Assembly: GCF_000411255.1 (NCBI RefSeq)
Contig: NZ_KE150413.1
Span: 2,879,123 to 2,943,122 of the forward strand
Length of the DNA stretch: 64,000 nucleotides
Direction: 5' to 3'
From: Paenibacillus sp. HGH0039
GTDB lineage: Bacteria; Bacillota; Bacilli; Paenibacillales; NBRC-103111
Shown here: positions 16,922-24,301 of the stretch, piece by piece
Numbering within the stretch: position 1 is the first letter of the stretch
How the letters are laid out: each line of letters opens with the position of its first letter
The notes under the pieces: model-generated
What the model saw: the letters and a program-made list of their open reading frames with translations, nothing else
Databases searched by the model: none
What the model was told of the DNA's origin: nothing
Position numbers and translations under genes: made by a program

Positions 16922-17788
16922 TTAAATAACTGTAACTTTTGATAAATCGGCTTCCATGCCTTTAAGAGCGGCATAGGTCAGTTTATCCATCGTTGCACCG
17001 TCAAAGCAGATGGTTTTGATCATACGATAGTACTTTTTGGTGAAGGTAAACCCAGGCTGGAAAGAAACATTTTTAAAGGTGGCTCCCTTGAACGAAACTT
17101 CGGTTAAGGCCGCTTTTTCAAACTTAACGCCGATAAACGTCTGTCCGTCAAAGCACTGCCCGCTCAGATCGGAGTGCTTGAAGTCAACCCCGTCAAATAA
17201 ACAACCTTCAAAAATCGTTTTTCTAAGATCGATCATCGATAGCGAGACGTCGGTCAGTCTTACGCCTGTGAATTTGGCTCCGGCAAGGCCCGACTTGCTG
17301 AAATTGGTTCGTACAAGGATCGTCTTATTGAAGCTTGCATTTGCCAGGTCAAGCGCGGACAGGCCGCAGTCCGTCAAATTCGCGCCGTCAAAATTGGCTT
17401 CACGTACGTCGCTGCTCTTAAACGAACTGCCGGTCAAATCTGCGCCGGAAAAGTCGGAACCGTGCAACGCGCTGCCATTAAACTGACCTTTATGGGCCGT
17501 AACGCCTGCAAAGTCGCTTTTCGCCAGGTTGCTTGCGCTAAAGTTTGTCACTACTTGCCGTTCCAGCGAGCGGGAGAGGTTGGCGACCTCCAGAATCGTT
17601 TGCTCGATGTCGCCGATGCTTTCAATCGTCATCTTAAACGCCGTTTCATCGTCCTTGCCCTCGGCTTTGAGTTCACTATAACGCTCCTGCAAATCGGTGA
17701 GCAGGTCGGCTTTTAATTCGGTGACGCTTTTCACCCCGTCGTATGGCGTAAAAACGCTGTTCAAATAGTCCGTCAATTTCTGATTCAT
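16922..17788 (-). CDS. Pentapeptide-repeat protein with N-terminal HAAS/DUF1700-like helices
   Basis: The start at 17788 (MNQKLTDYLNSVFTPYDG) follows AAGGAG by nine bases. Residues 1-65 form a helical region (VKSVTELKADLLTDLQERYS, then ETAFKMTIESIGD) like the HAAS/DUF1700 modules found next to PadR genes. The rest is a right-handed beta-helix of A(D/N)LXX-type pentapeptides (SDFSGADLTGSSFKSSDVRE, ANFDGANLTDCGLSAL, and others). Pentapeptide proteins can protect gyrase or act as scaffolds; here the operon suggests a regulatory or sensing partner for the ABC transporter. Spacing to the ATPase gene is 13 bp. Confidence 0.8.
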   Translation of the reverse strand: MNQKLTDYLNSVFTPYDGVKSVTELKADLLTDLQERYSELKAEGKDDETAFKMTIESIGDIEQTILEVANLSRSLERQVVTNFSASNLAKSDFAGVTAHKGQFNGSALHGSDFSGADLTGSSFKSSDVREANFDGANLTDCGLSALDLANASFNKTILVRTNFSKSGLAGAKFTGVRLTDVSLSMIDLRKTIFEGCLFDGVDFKHSDLSGQCFDGQTFIGVKFEKAALTEVSFKGATFKNVSFQPGFTFTKKYYRMIKTICFDGATMDKLTYAALKGMEADLSKVTVI

Positions 17789-17801
17789 CCCATCAAACTC
17801 C

Positions 17802-18131
17802 TTATAATAAGTTTTCCAGCACGCGCTTTGCATACTCCCAATTGCTTTTGTTGCGGGCGTAAGTATCCTTGCCCTTTTCGGTAATCCTAAAATATTTGCG
17901 CCGTCCGCCCTGCGATTCATCGCCCCAATACCACTCGATATCGCCGTCTGCTTCAAGCCGCCGGAAACTGGAGTACATCGTGGCTTCCTTCAATTCATAC
18001 TCGCCGTCCGAACGCTCGGCAATCAGTTTGACAATCTCGTAACCGTAATGATCAGCTTCGGACAAGAGCCGTAAAATCATTGTATCGGTATGTCCGCGAA
18101 GCAGGTCGGATGTGATCTTGTTCTCGCTCAT
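17802..18131 (-). CDS. PadR family transcriptional regulator
   Basis: The 109-residue protein has the PadR winged helix: LLRGHTDTMILRLLSEADHYGYEIVKLI, then ELKEATMYSSFRRLEADGDIEWYW and GGRRKYFRITEKG. It is the first gene of a four-gene operon (PadR, pentapeptide protein, ATPase, permease), with 13 bp to the next start. PadR proteins usually repress a linked transporter and are released by the exported drug. A near-consensus promoter lies directly upstream. Confidence 0.9.
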   Translation of the reverse strand: MSENKITSDLLRGHTDTMILRLLSEADHYGYEIVKLIAERSDGEYELKEATMYSSFRRLEADGDIEWYWGDESQGGRRKYFRITEKGKDTYARNKSNWEYAKRVLENLL

Positions 18132-18152
18132 TTAATCACCTCCACACTTTGT

Positions 18153-18181
18153 ATGATAAGACATATTACTGTGACTGTCAA
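18153..18181 (-). promoter_or_regulatory. Promoter of the PadR operon
   Basis: TTGACA (18176-18181) and TATCAT (18153-18158) on the minus strand are exactly 17 bp apart, and the GGAGGTGATTAAATG start context follows closely. The short leader leaves room for PadR to cover the start site. Confidence 0.65.
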
Positions 18182-18273
18182 GGTAGTGTTTTAAATAAAA
18201 TACTTTGTCTTAAATAATTCATCTATCCACAGCAAAAAACGCGCAGGGCGCGGTTTTCTTGGGAGTTAGTTTT

Positions 18274-18325
18274 TAAACAAAAAAAGCCGCAACCATGCGA
18301 CTCCTTTACGTTATATGTTCTTGTA
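18274..18325 (-). repeat. Terminator-bearing repeat, copy D
   Basis: Minus strand ACAAGAACATATAACGTAAA is followed by an AGTCGC / GCGGCT stem and a seven-T run. It lies just past another terminator that ends the permease gene at 18439. Confidence 0.6.
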
Positions 18326-18348
18326 CTCTGTTAGGAGTTGCCTAAAAA

Positions 18349-18375
18349 GCAAAAAAAACGGCATTTCTGCCGTTT
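18349..18375 (-). terminator. Terminator of the GntR/ABC operon (first)
   Basis: A perfect 8-bp stem (AAACGGCA / TGCCGTTT) with a 4-nt loop is followed by eight T on the minus strand, 64 bp after the permease stop. Confidence 0.75.
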
Positions 18376-18438
18376 GCGCTTCTCGAATGCCGCTCGTGTC
18401 CCCGATCCGGACGCTATGTGTTTTTGAGAGCGGTCCGG

Positions 18439-19155
18439 TTATCTTTTTCTCGGCATCGGATGCAATGGCGCATGGCGCAGCATCGGATACGTGGCGAATA
18501 ACGCGGCCAGACTCACCGCCCCGACGCATGAAGCGAACGCCATCGCACTCATCTTGAAATTCGACATCCAGTCGAACAAGGCGGAAATAGCGCCTCCATA
18601 ATAAAGAAAGATGCCTGTGACCGTTACGATCATGAACATGATGACGCTGCGCATAAATCCTAGCCGATACACGGTGGCATAGCCGAAAAAAGAAAGACCG
18701 AAGCATGCCATGCCCACCATCAGATCGATCCACAAATAGGCGAAGAAATGGTACTCTTCCAGAAACAACCTTGCGGCATGCAGAATACCGACTTCTACCG
18801 AATTCCGTTGATAGATCGTGACTAGCGCGTATTGGCAGATGTTCAGACACAAGACGCTGAAAATAACGCCCCCTATCCCCACGCCGTAGTAAGCTTTAAG
18901 GAATTGCTCGCGCGTGCTTCCCATTCCGATCGATATCGGAAAAAGGGACTTGAACCCGAAGAGCCCGAAACCGGCGAAAAAGAAGTACGCAGGCCCGGAT
19001 ATCGCGGCAAGCGTTTGCCGATCGAGGTCAAAGACCAAGCCGACGATGATCCATACGATCGTCAACGGAACGGTAATGAACAGCAGCATAAGTTTGGCAA
19101 AATACCAGCTCACATCTTCGTAGATCAATCGGAATACCGCGCTCCGTGCGTTCAT
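18439..19155 (-). CDS. ABC transporter permease of the GntR-linked operon
   Basis: A 238-residue membrane protein with about six hydrophobic helices (LMLLFITVPLTIVWIIVGLV, AYFFFAGFGLFGFKSLFPI, GIGGVIFSVLCLNICQY, FAYLWIDLMVGMACFGLSFF, SVIMFMIVTVTGIFLYYGG). It has no strong family motif but the gene order, GntR-ATPase-permease, is that of Ytr-like systems. Its ATG overlaps the ATPase stop by four bases, so the two are translationally coupled. Confidence 0.82.
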   Translation of the reverse strand: MNARSAVFRLIYEDVSWYFAKLMLLFITVPLTIVWIIVGLVFDLDRQTLAAISGPAYFFFAGFGLFGFKSLFPISIGMGSTREQFLKAYYGVGIGGVIFSVLCLNICQYALVTIYQRNSVEVGILHAARLFLEEYHFFAYLWIDLMVGMACFGLSFFGYATVYRLGFMRSVIMFMIVTVTGIFLYYGGAISALFDWMSNFKMSAMAFASCVGAVSLAALFATYPMLRHAPLHPMPRKR

Positions 19156-20024
19156 ATGTTTACCTCCGCATCTTCCGTTATATTCAGCAAATAATTTTGC
19201 AAGTCCGCTTTCTCAATGGAAAGTCCACAGGCTTGCGCTTGCTCTTTCCATTGCTTCGAATAGGGGGCGTCGAGCATCACCCTGATTTTGGATCCCAACG
19301 CGCTTTGCTCCAGCACTTTATGACCGTCAATAAGGCTTGTCACCGCGCTCCGTTCGCCAGCCAACCATATGCCATGCTCGCGGAACTCGTCGATCGGTTG
19401 ATGATGCAGCAACTTGCCCTTGTGCATAACGATCAACGATTCGCAGAGCGTTTGGACTTCTTCAATATGATGCGTCGAAATCAGAATAAGACGAGGCGAT
19501 TCCTCATGGCTTTCCCTTAATGCCTCATACAGCTTTCTCCGCATCCCGGCATCCAGGCCGTTCGTCGGCTCATCGAATATCGTTACGTCGGCGTGGCTGG
19601 ATAACCCGATAATAAACTGAAGCGCAGACTTCATCCCTTTGGACAGTTTGGCTACTTTCTTCTTGCGGTCCAATCTGAAAGTTTCGACCAGGCGGTCTGC
19701 CGTAGCTTGATCCCAGTTGGCATTGAAATATAGACCGAAACGAAGCGCATCCTGCACCGTCCATATCGTGTTGAACGGATGATCCTCCTGCATGTAGCAA
19801 ACATGCCGAACTGCCTCCGGGTTACCGTAAGGTGCCGAGCCCATAACTTGAACCGTTCCGCCGTGAGGCCGTTGATGACCGGCCAGCAGTCTCATCAGCG
19901 TAGTTTTGCCGGCCCCGTTGCGTCCCCACAGCCCCGCGATCACCGGCTCCTTCTCCTCGAACGATACTTTTTCGAGAACGGGAACGTTCTCGTATGAATA
20001 CGCCACGTCGTTTACGTATATCAT
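19152..20024 (-). CDS. ABC transporter ATP-binding protein (YtrB-like)
   Basis: Walker A is GRNGAGKTTLMRLL, the signature is LSKGMKSALQFIIGLSS (LSKGM in place of LSGGQ, as is usual in this subgroup) and Walker B is VTIFDEPTNGLDAG, with ILISTHHIEEVQTLC as the switch region. The domain after residue 210 (LIDGHKVLEQSALGSKIRVM) is the small C-terminal extension of these ATPases. It follows the GntR gene by two bases and precedes its permease. Its paralogue is at 33111-33980. Confidence 0.9.
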   Translation of the reverse strand: MIYVNDVAYSYENVPVLEKVSFEEKEPVIAGLWGRNGAGKTTLMRLLAGHQRPHGGTVQVMGSAPYGNPEAVRHVCYMQEDHPFNTIWTVQDALRFGLYFNANWDQATADRLVETFRLDRKKKVAKLSKGMKSALQFIIGLSSHADVTIFDEPTNGLDAGMRRKLYEALRESHEESPRLILISTHHIEEVQTLCESLIVMHKGKLLHHQPIDEFREHGIWLAGERSAVTSLIDGHKVLEQSALGSKIRVMLDAPYSKQWKEQAQACGLSIEKADLQNYLLNITEDAEVNI

Positions 20025-20026
20025 CG

Positions 20027-20392
20027 TTACTCCTCCTCCAGAATCAACTGAACGACCGATTCCTTGCTTAATCCGATTCTTTTCGCTTCTTCCAACAAGG
20101 GAAGGACGAACTGTTCGCGATAGTGACGCTGACGTTCCTTCAACAATTGCAGCTTCGCTCCGCTCTTTACAAACATGCCTATCCCCCGCTGTTTATAAAT
20201 TATCCCTGCATCCACCAAAGCCTGAAGCCCCTTGCGTACTGTCGCCCGGTTGATGTTATAGAAGCGCGACAATTCATTTTCGGAAGGAATTTGTTCCTCT
20301 TCGTTTAATTCCCCCCCCACAATCTCGTCCATGATCATTTGGGCAATCTGTTGAAAGATTGGTTGAGATTCATCCAATGTCGGTTTCATCAA
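20027..20392 (-). CDS. GntR family regulator, YtrA-type
   Basis: The 121-residue protein has the short YtrA layout: a winged helix (PIFQQIAQMIMDEIVGGEL, then IPSENELSRFYNINRATVRK and IYKQRGIGMFV) and only about 45 residues after it, instead of a full effector domain. It is the first gene of the operon and its promoter carries a matching inverted repeat (20431-20452). YtrA-type regulators repress linked ABC genes and respond to cell-wall antibiotics in Bacillus; that role is inferred here. Confidence 0.9.
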   Translation of the reverse strand: MMKPTLDESQPIFQQIAQMIMDEIVGGELNEEEQIPSENELSRFYNINRATVRKGLQALVDAGIIYKQRGIGMFVKSGAKLQLLKERQRHYREQFVLPLLEEAKRIGLSKESVVQLILEEE

Positions 20393-20430
20393 GGACCTCT
20401 TTTCTCTAAGAACGATTGTTACGTTGAACG

Positions 20431-20479
20431 GTTGGTTACTCGTGTATCCAACTATACATGAAGTTGAACTAATTGTCTA
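20431..20479 (-). promoter_or_regulatory. Promoter and GntR operator of the first GntR/ABC operon
   Basis: Minus-strand TAGACA (20474-20479) and TATAGT (20451-20456) are 17 bp apart. Immediately after the -10 box lies GTTGGATAC-ACGA-GTAACCAAC (20431-20452), an inverted repeat with one mismatch. The TAC-N4-GTAAC core is also present in both operators at 34371-34405 and 34521-34555. Confidence 0.68.
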
Positions 20480-20483
20480 TATG

Positions 20484-20510
20484 GCTTATGATACGGTTCA
20501 CCGCAACGGG
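20484..20510. repeat. Dispersed repeat, copy 3 (GCTTATGATACGGTTCA-N4-AACGGG)
   Basis: Exact match over 17 bp plus AACGGG at the same distance as the copy at 13296-13322. It lies between the GntR promoter and the terminator of the SDR gene. Confidence 0.5.
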
Positions 20511-20519
20511 CTTAACGAC

Positions 20520-20549
20520 AAAAAAATAGCCTGCGATTAACGCAGACTA
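20520..20549 (-). terminator. Terminator of the SDR gene
   Basis: TAGCCTGCG / CGCAGACTA pair over nine positions with one mismatch around ATTAA, and seven T follow on the minus strand. It lies 23 bp after the SDR stop. Confidence 0.65.
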
Positions 20550-20571
20550 AAGGTCATGACAAGTTTTATAG

Positions 20572-21333
20572 CTATTCAATTGAAGCTTTCATTGCGTTGT
20601 ACATTTTTTCTGCGTACTCGTCAACTTGATCTCGTGACATCCGCAAGCGGTCTGCGGAAGTGCTGTATCCAATTTCCGTTTTGCCTTCTTCCAATCCTTT
20701 GAAAATACCGTCTGCGAAAGCATCTAACGGTTCTATATGCGTACGCAGCCATGAGGCGCTTAAATCCGTATCTACTGCCGGCGGAGCTACTTCAATCACC
20801 TCTATGGATGTAGCTGAAAGCTGGTGCCTCAGGCTCATCGTAAAGGAGTGAAGCGCCGCTTTTGTGGCCGAATAAATCGGAGTAACCGCAAGCGGAGTAA
20901 ATGCCAGCCCGGACGTCACGTTAATCATCGCCGCTTCTCCTTTTTCAGCAAAGAATGGTGCGAACAACATGGAAAGATGGATAGGCGCTTCAAGATTAGC
21001 TGTAATTTCTTCACTGAAGATGCTCCAATTGTATTTCGCATCTACTTTTAACACATTGAAATGCTGTAGAATTCCTGCATTGTTGACTAACACATTTACT
21101 TCCGGATAATTCGCGATGACCCAATCAAATAATGCGATACGCTCGGATTCTATCGTCAAATCGCATGTACGCGTAATGATGCCTGGAAATTGTTCTTTGG
21201 CTTTTTGAAGTACGTTTTCACGCCGCCCGCAAATCAATACTTGATTCCCCGCCTGTATAAAGCGTTCTGCAAAAGCCAACCCGATTCCAGAACCTCCACC
21301 AGTGATGAGGATTGTGTTGCCCGACATTTTCAT
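20572..21333 (-). CDS. Short-chain dehydrogenase/reductase (DltE-like)
   Basis: The 253-residue enzyme has the NADP-binding ILITGGGSGIGLAFAERF motif, a NVLVNNAGILQHF segment, the catalytic serine in NVTSGLAF and the YSATKAA tyrosine/lysine pair. Overall it resembles the DltE/YdfG-type SDRs of Firmicutes; the substrate is unknown. The start at 21333 (MKMSGNTI) follows AAAGGTGGAAACACT; the longer frame from 21351 would overlap that ribosome site. It is the downstream partner of the MarR gene. Confidence 0.88.
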   Translation of the reverse strand: MKMSGNTILITGGGSGIGLAFAERFIQAGNQVLICGRRENVLQKAKEQFPGIITRTCDLTIESERIALFDWVIANYPEVNVLVNNAGILQHFNVLKVDAKYNWSIFSEEITANLEAPIHLSMLFAPFFAEKGEAAMINVTSGLAFTPLAVTPIYSATKAALHSFTMSLRHQLSATSIEVIEVAPPAVDTDLSASWLRTHIEPLDAFADGIFKGLEEGKTEIGYSTSADRLRMSRDQVDEYAEKMYNAMKASIE

Positions 21334-21367
21334 AGTGTTTCCACCTTTCATTTAATTGGGTATCTTT

Positions 21368-21388
21368 AATTAGCTAGGCTAACTAATA
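21368..21388. promoter_or_regulatory. MarR operator candidate upstream of the SDR gene
   Basis: AATTAG and CTAATA are separated by nine bases. The same half-sites and spacing occur upstream of the MarR gene (21866-21886), so one regulator probably binds both. Confidence 0.5.
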
Positions 21389-21400
21389 GATCAAAAAAAT

Positions 21401-21847
21401 TTATACATCGATTTTTCTTAGCAAATTAAGCAAACAAACGGTCTCTTCATCTGTTAATTTGTTAGTGAGATTCGCGCAGGCCTGCCAATATTGGGGTAAA
21501 GCGAGGTCTAGAAGACGATAACCTTCTTCGGTTATGGTGACACGGACCATTCTCTGATCTTCAGGATGTATGGTTCTTGTAATCAAATGATGTTCTTCCA
21601 GCCAAATTAACTGCTTGGTTACAGATGCTCGTCGGATTCCTAACCGATCGGCAATTTCGGAAGGCTGTAAGGGCTGGTCTCTACTTGTAGTGAATAGCAT
21701 AAAGAGTAAAGCGAATTTGCTTTCGGAAATTTGGAATTCATTCAGCGCAGCATTTATAGCATCTAGAATATCGTCGGATATCTGTAACAGCACTTCTCCT
21801 AACTGCGCTCTTGTGCTAGGGGGAATGGCAATAGATGGTTTCTCCAC
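21401..21847 (-). CDS. MarR family transcriptional regulator
   Basis: The 148-residue protein has the MarR winged helix with QPLQPSEIADRLGIRRASVTKQLIWLEEHHLITRTIHPEDQRM as its recognition region and wing (quoted in part only: LGIRRASVTKQLIWLEE). It is encoded upstream of and on the same strand as the SDR gene, with 67 bp between. Matching inverted repeats precede both genes. A ligand cannot be read from the sequence; the SDR may detoxify it. Confidence 0.88.
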   Translation of the reverse strand: MEKPSIAIPPSTRAQLGEVLLQISDDILDAINAALNEFQISESKFALLFMLFTTSRDQPLQPSEIADRLGIRRASVTKQLIWLEEHHLITRTIHPEDQRMVRVTITEEGYRLLDLALPQYWQACANLTNKLTDEETVCLLNLLRKIDV

Positions 21848-21865
21848 AAAAAAAGCTCCTTCAGC

Positions 21866-21886
21866 AATTAGTTTCCCTGGCTAATT
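21866..21886. promoter_or_regulatory. MarR operator candidate upstream of the marR-like gene
   Basis: AATTAG-N9-CTAATT lies about 20 bp upstream of the regulator's start codon, where it would overlap its promoter. It mirrors the site at 21368-21388. Confidence 0.5.
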
Positions 21887-22005
21887 AAAAGTATAGCGAT
21901 GAAAAAAAGGAATGTCAACATATTCCGGTTGTGCGTGATTTCGAAGCCGCAGCCCAGTAGACTGTCGCCCATTTCTCCTGCACTATCCTTTTGCTTGTAT
22001 TCATC

Positions 22006-22059
22006 GGTAAAACAAAAAAGCCGCAACTATGCGACTTCTTTATGCTACATGTTCTTGTC
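22006..22059 (-). repeat. Terminator-bearing repeat, copy A
   Basis: Minus strand ACAAGAACATGTAGCATAAAG precedes an AAGTCGC / GCGGCTT stem, a six-T run and TTTTACC. It starts a few bases after the stop of the binding-protein gene at 22065, which it should terminate. Confidence 0.65.
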
Positions 22060-22064
22060 GTTTT

Positions 22065-23051
22065 CTATCGCGCCAACATGTTTTTGATAATGGTCTTTAC
22101 CCCCAACTCGATTCCGAGCGGTCCACCTGCTGCGATTGAGCTGTCTAACGCATACATATGCTCGTTCTTGACTGCGTTCAACGATTTCCATGCGGAGTTG
22201 CTTTCCAAATCTTTCAGATAGCCTTGCAGCTTTTTCGAAGACCCGCCAATATCCGCTACAAACATATAATCGGGATTCATTGCTGCCAGCCCTTCCAGGG
22301 AAATCTGTTCCCCTTTGGTCGACATATTGACATATTGGCTTGGCGGCTGTAAAGCAAGACCGCTTTCCTTGTTGAAAACAAATTGTGTCGTAAAGCCCCA
22401 AAATAGCTTGTCTCCCAGCATAATGACGCCAAACGTCTTGTCACTGAATTTCTTCAACTGCTCTTTGGAATCCGTGATCAATGCTTCAATCCGTGTAATT
22501 TCTGTCTCAGCCTTTTGCTCTTTGCCGAAAATTTTTCCATATTCCCGCAGGGCTCCCTGCCAGTTGTTCTCATTGCTATCCACCGTAATGACCGGGGCGA
22601 TTTTCTCCAGTTGGTCTCCATAGCTGCCGTACCGTGCCGAAACCATAATAATCAGGTCGGGTCCGACTTCCAGCAACTTTTCTAGATTGGGGTTTGTCAT
22701 AGAACCGATATCCGTTATTCGGCTCGATTTGTAGGGTGCCAATGACTCCCATTCGTCCAAAATATTCAAATCTGTCGCCGCTGCAGGAGCTTCATCCAGC
22801 AAAAACATATGCTCGAAGTTACGGAAGAACAGGAGTGCTACTTTCTCCGGTTTTTTTTCAAGCACGATTTCACGACCAAGCGTATCTACGTACGTTCTGG
22901 GCCATTGGCCTGCTTCTTTCTTGGTTTCTTCAGCTTTTTCAGATGCTCCTGCCCCTGCTTGATTATTGCCAGGCTCCGGCGTTCCAGCGCATCCCGCTAA
23001 AATGCCTGCCAAAAGTACAAACGATAAAACCAATCTTATGACTGTTTTCAT
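22065..23051 (-). CDS. Iron-siderophore ABC transporter substrate-binding lipoprotein
   Basis: The 328-residue protein has a lipoprotein signal (hydrophobic stretch and LAGILAGC, Cys near residue 21) and a linker rich in E, K and A. The periplasmic-binding fold of class III follows, with RTYVDTLGREIVLEKKPEKV, VGPDLIIMVSARYG and KIAPVITVDSNENNW. This is the FecB/FhuD-like group that binds ferric siderophores outside the membrane. No permease or ATPase gene is adjacent, so it must use components encoded elsewhere. It lies 70 bp after an AraC regulator, an arrangement like Btr-FeuA in Bacillus. AGGAGG precedes the ATG. Confidence 0.88.
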   Translation of the reverse strand: MKTVIRLVLSFVLLAGILAGCAGTPEPGNNQAGAGASEKAEETKKEAGQWPRTYVDTLGREIVLEKKPEKVALLFFRNFEHMFLLDEAPAAATDLNILDEWESLAPYKSSRITDIGSMTNPNLEKLLEVGPDLIIMVSARYGSYGDQLEKIAPVITVDSNENNWQGALREYGKIFGKEQKAETEITRIEALITDSKEQLKKFSDKTFGVIMLGDKLFWGFTTQFVFNKESGLALQPPSQYVNMSTKGEQISLEGLAAMNPDYMFVADIGGSSKKLQGYLKDLESNSAWKSLNAVKNEHMYALDSSIAAGGPLGIELGVKTIIKNMLAR

Positions 23052-23121
23052 TCTGACTCCTCCTATGTAACGTAAGTTTTGCTTGACTAATCAAACTATG
23101 GTCAGTGTAGCAAAACGCATT

Positions 23122-23967
23122 TTAGATAGGAATGGGGCCATCCTGAAATTCATATGGATTATTCCTGAACCTCCCGCGAAATTCGGCCGGAGAGACACCC
23201 ACCTGCTTTTTAAAAATACGGCTGAAGTACAACGCGTCTTCATAGCCCAAACTTTTCGCAATCTCGCCAATCGGTGCGTCATTCGCAAGCAAGCTCTCCT
23301 TTGCCCGATTCAGACGATAGGCCATCAAATACTTGCCTGGTCCCATTCCCGTATGCTTTTTGAAGACATAGAACAAACGGTTTTCATTGATGTCATTTTG
23401 TTCAGCCAAAGCACGCACGCTAAGTCCATCCATATAGTGCTCATGTATGTATTTCGATACTTGCTCAAATAGCGCTTGTTCTCCATCATTGCTTTGATTG
23501 CGGGCACAAACAAACAATTCTTCCAGGACGCAGCGGAAGAGCGTCTCCGTCTGAAAGGTCGAGATTCCGCCGGGTTCTCTCGATGAGCGCCACATTAGCT
23601 CCAACAATTCCAAGAGGCGGGGGCTTTGCCCCGTGTTCAGTTGAAAATGCATGTTGGACAAGCAAAAACTGGATGGCTCCGGTGCGCAGATCCGATATAA
23701 AACAAGCAAATATTCCCATTTCGTATCGCCAAGAACACTGCGGTTCAATGGCATTTGCGCCCCGCCGTGAACCGCGTTACCCGGAGTCAGCGTATACACT
23801 TTGCCGCTGAAATCAAAATCAGCCCTGCCTCTTAACGGGAAAACAAATCCCGGAAAAGGCTCCGTATAATCATCACAGCTCATCCCCGGATCCCGCATAT
23901 ATCGGCAGACTTGTTCTACTCGAAACGAGGTACGCGCAAAATGCTCTGCAAGCTTGTTAATGTCCAT
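23122..23967 (-). CDS. AraC family regulator (iron/siderophore type)
   Basis: The 281-residue protein has an N-terminal cupin-like sensing domain (about 1-170, FPGFVFPLRGRADFDFSG) and a C-terminal AraC domain. The latter carries the two helix-turn-helices LSVRALAEQNDINENRLFYVFKKH and IGEIAKSLGYEDALYFSRIFKK (quoted in part: SLGYEDALYFSRIFKK). The location upstream of a siderophore-binding protein, together with a Fur box, points to an activator that uses the siderophore as co-inducer. The start ATG follows AGGAGGTAAGGGAAT. A small ORF overlaps its start. Confidence 0.88.
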   Translation of the reverse strand: MDINKLAEHFARTSFRVEQVCRYMRDPGMSCDDYTEPFPGFVFPLRGRADFDFSGKVYTLTPGNAVHGGAQMPLNRSVLGDTKWEYLLVLYRICAPEPSSFCLSNMHFQLNTGQSPRLLELLELMWRSSREPGGISTFQTETLFRCVLEELFVCARNQSNDGEQALFEQVSKYIHEHYMDGLSVRALAEQNDINENRLFYVFKKHTGMGPGKYLMAYRLNRAKESLLANDAPIGEIAKSLGYEDALYFSRIFKKQVGVSPAEFRGRFRNNPYEFQDGPIPI

Positions 23968-24065
23968 ATTCCCTTACCTCCTGCAATCAAGGCCATGACT
24001 ATAAGTGACTGCACGCTCCACTGCCGCGGCCAGCAATCACATTTATACATAGGGGGTGAGCCCAT
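23916..24065 (-). CDS. Candidate leader ORF (49 codons) overlapping the AraC start
   Basis: ATG at 24065 lies five bases after a perfect AGGAGG, right after the Fur box. The frame reads MGSPPMYKCDCWPRQWSVQS and runs on to a stop at 23916, 51 bp inside the araC-like gene in another frame. The C-x-C and paired tryptophans are unusual. Its ribosome site is better than that of most genes here, so translation and coupling to the regulator are plausible. I know no homologue. Confidence 0.35.
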   Translation of the reverse strand: MGSPPMYKCDCWPRQWSVQSLIVMALIAGGKGIWTLTSLQSILRVPRFE

Positions 24066-24085
24066 TTCATCCTCCTAATTGAGAT

Positions 24086-24100
24086 TGAGAATCATTCTTA
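24086..24100. promoter_or_regulatory. Fur box
   Basis: TGAGAATCATTCTTA fits the 7-1-7 Fur consensus TGATAAT-N-ATTATCA with three differences and is nearly a perfect inverted repeat in itself. It lies upstream of the AraC/lipoprotein genes, so iron repression of this unit is likely. Confidence 0.68.
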
Positions 24101-24215
24101 TTATAATAACACTTTCTATGCCGTAAAGTGAAGCTATGTCCCAAACTATTCTTTATGCAAGCGATTGGATAAGATGCACAGGTACATTGTGTTCTTCTGT
24201 CTTCATTTTTTTAAG

Positions 24216-24270
24216 CAAAATAAAAAAAGCCGCAATTACGCGACTTTTAAGTATCCTATATGTTGACATT
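24216..24270 (-). repeat. Terminator-bearing repeat, copy C
   Basis: Most diverged copy: minus strand AAGTCGC / GCGGCTT stem with a seven-T run, preceded by GTCAACATATAGGATACTTA. It follows the recombinase stop by about 30 bp and should terminate it. Confidence 0.55.
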
Positions 24271-24301
24271 GCTACTACTATACTAGTGCTGCCATTATGC
24301 A

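Noticed and set aside
18311..18850. 179-codon minus-strand ORF over the ABC permease gene
   Set aside because: Off-frame shadow; the overlapping permease frame has membrane helices, coupling to the ATPase and a terminator.
13296..20510. CRISPR array from the GCTTATGATACGG repeats
   Set aside because: Only two full copies, 7 kb apart, with no regular spacing and no cas genes.
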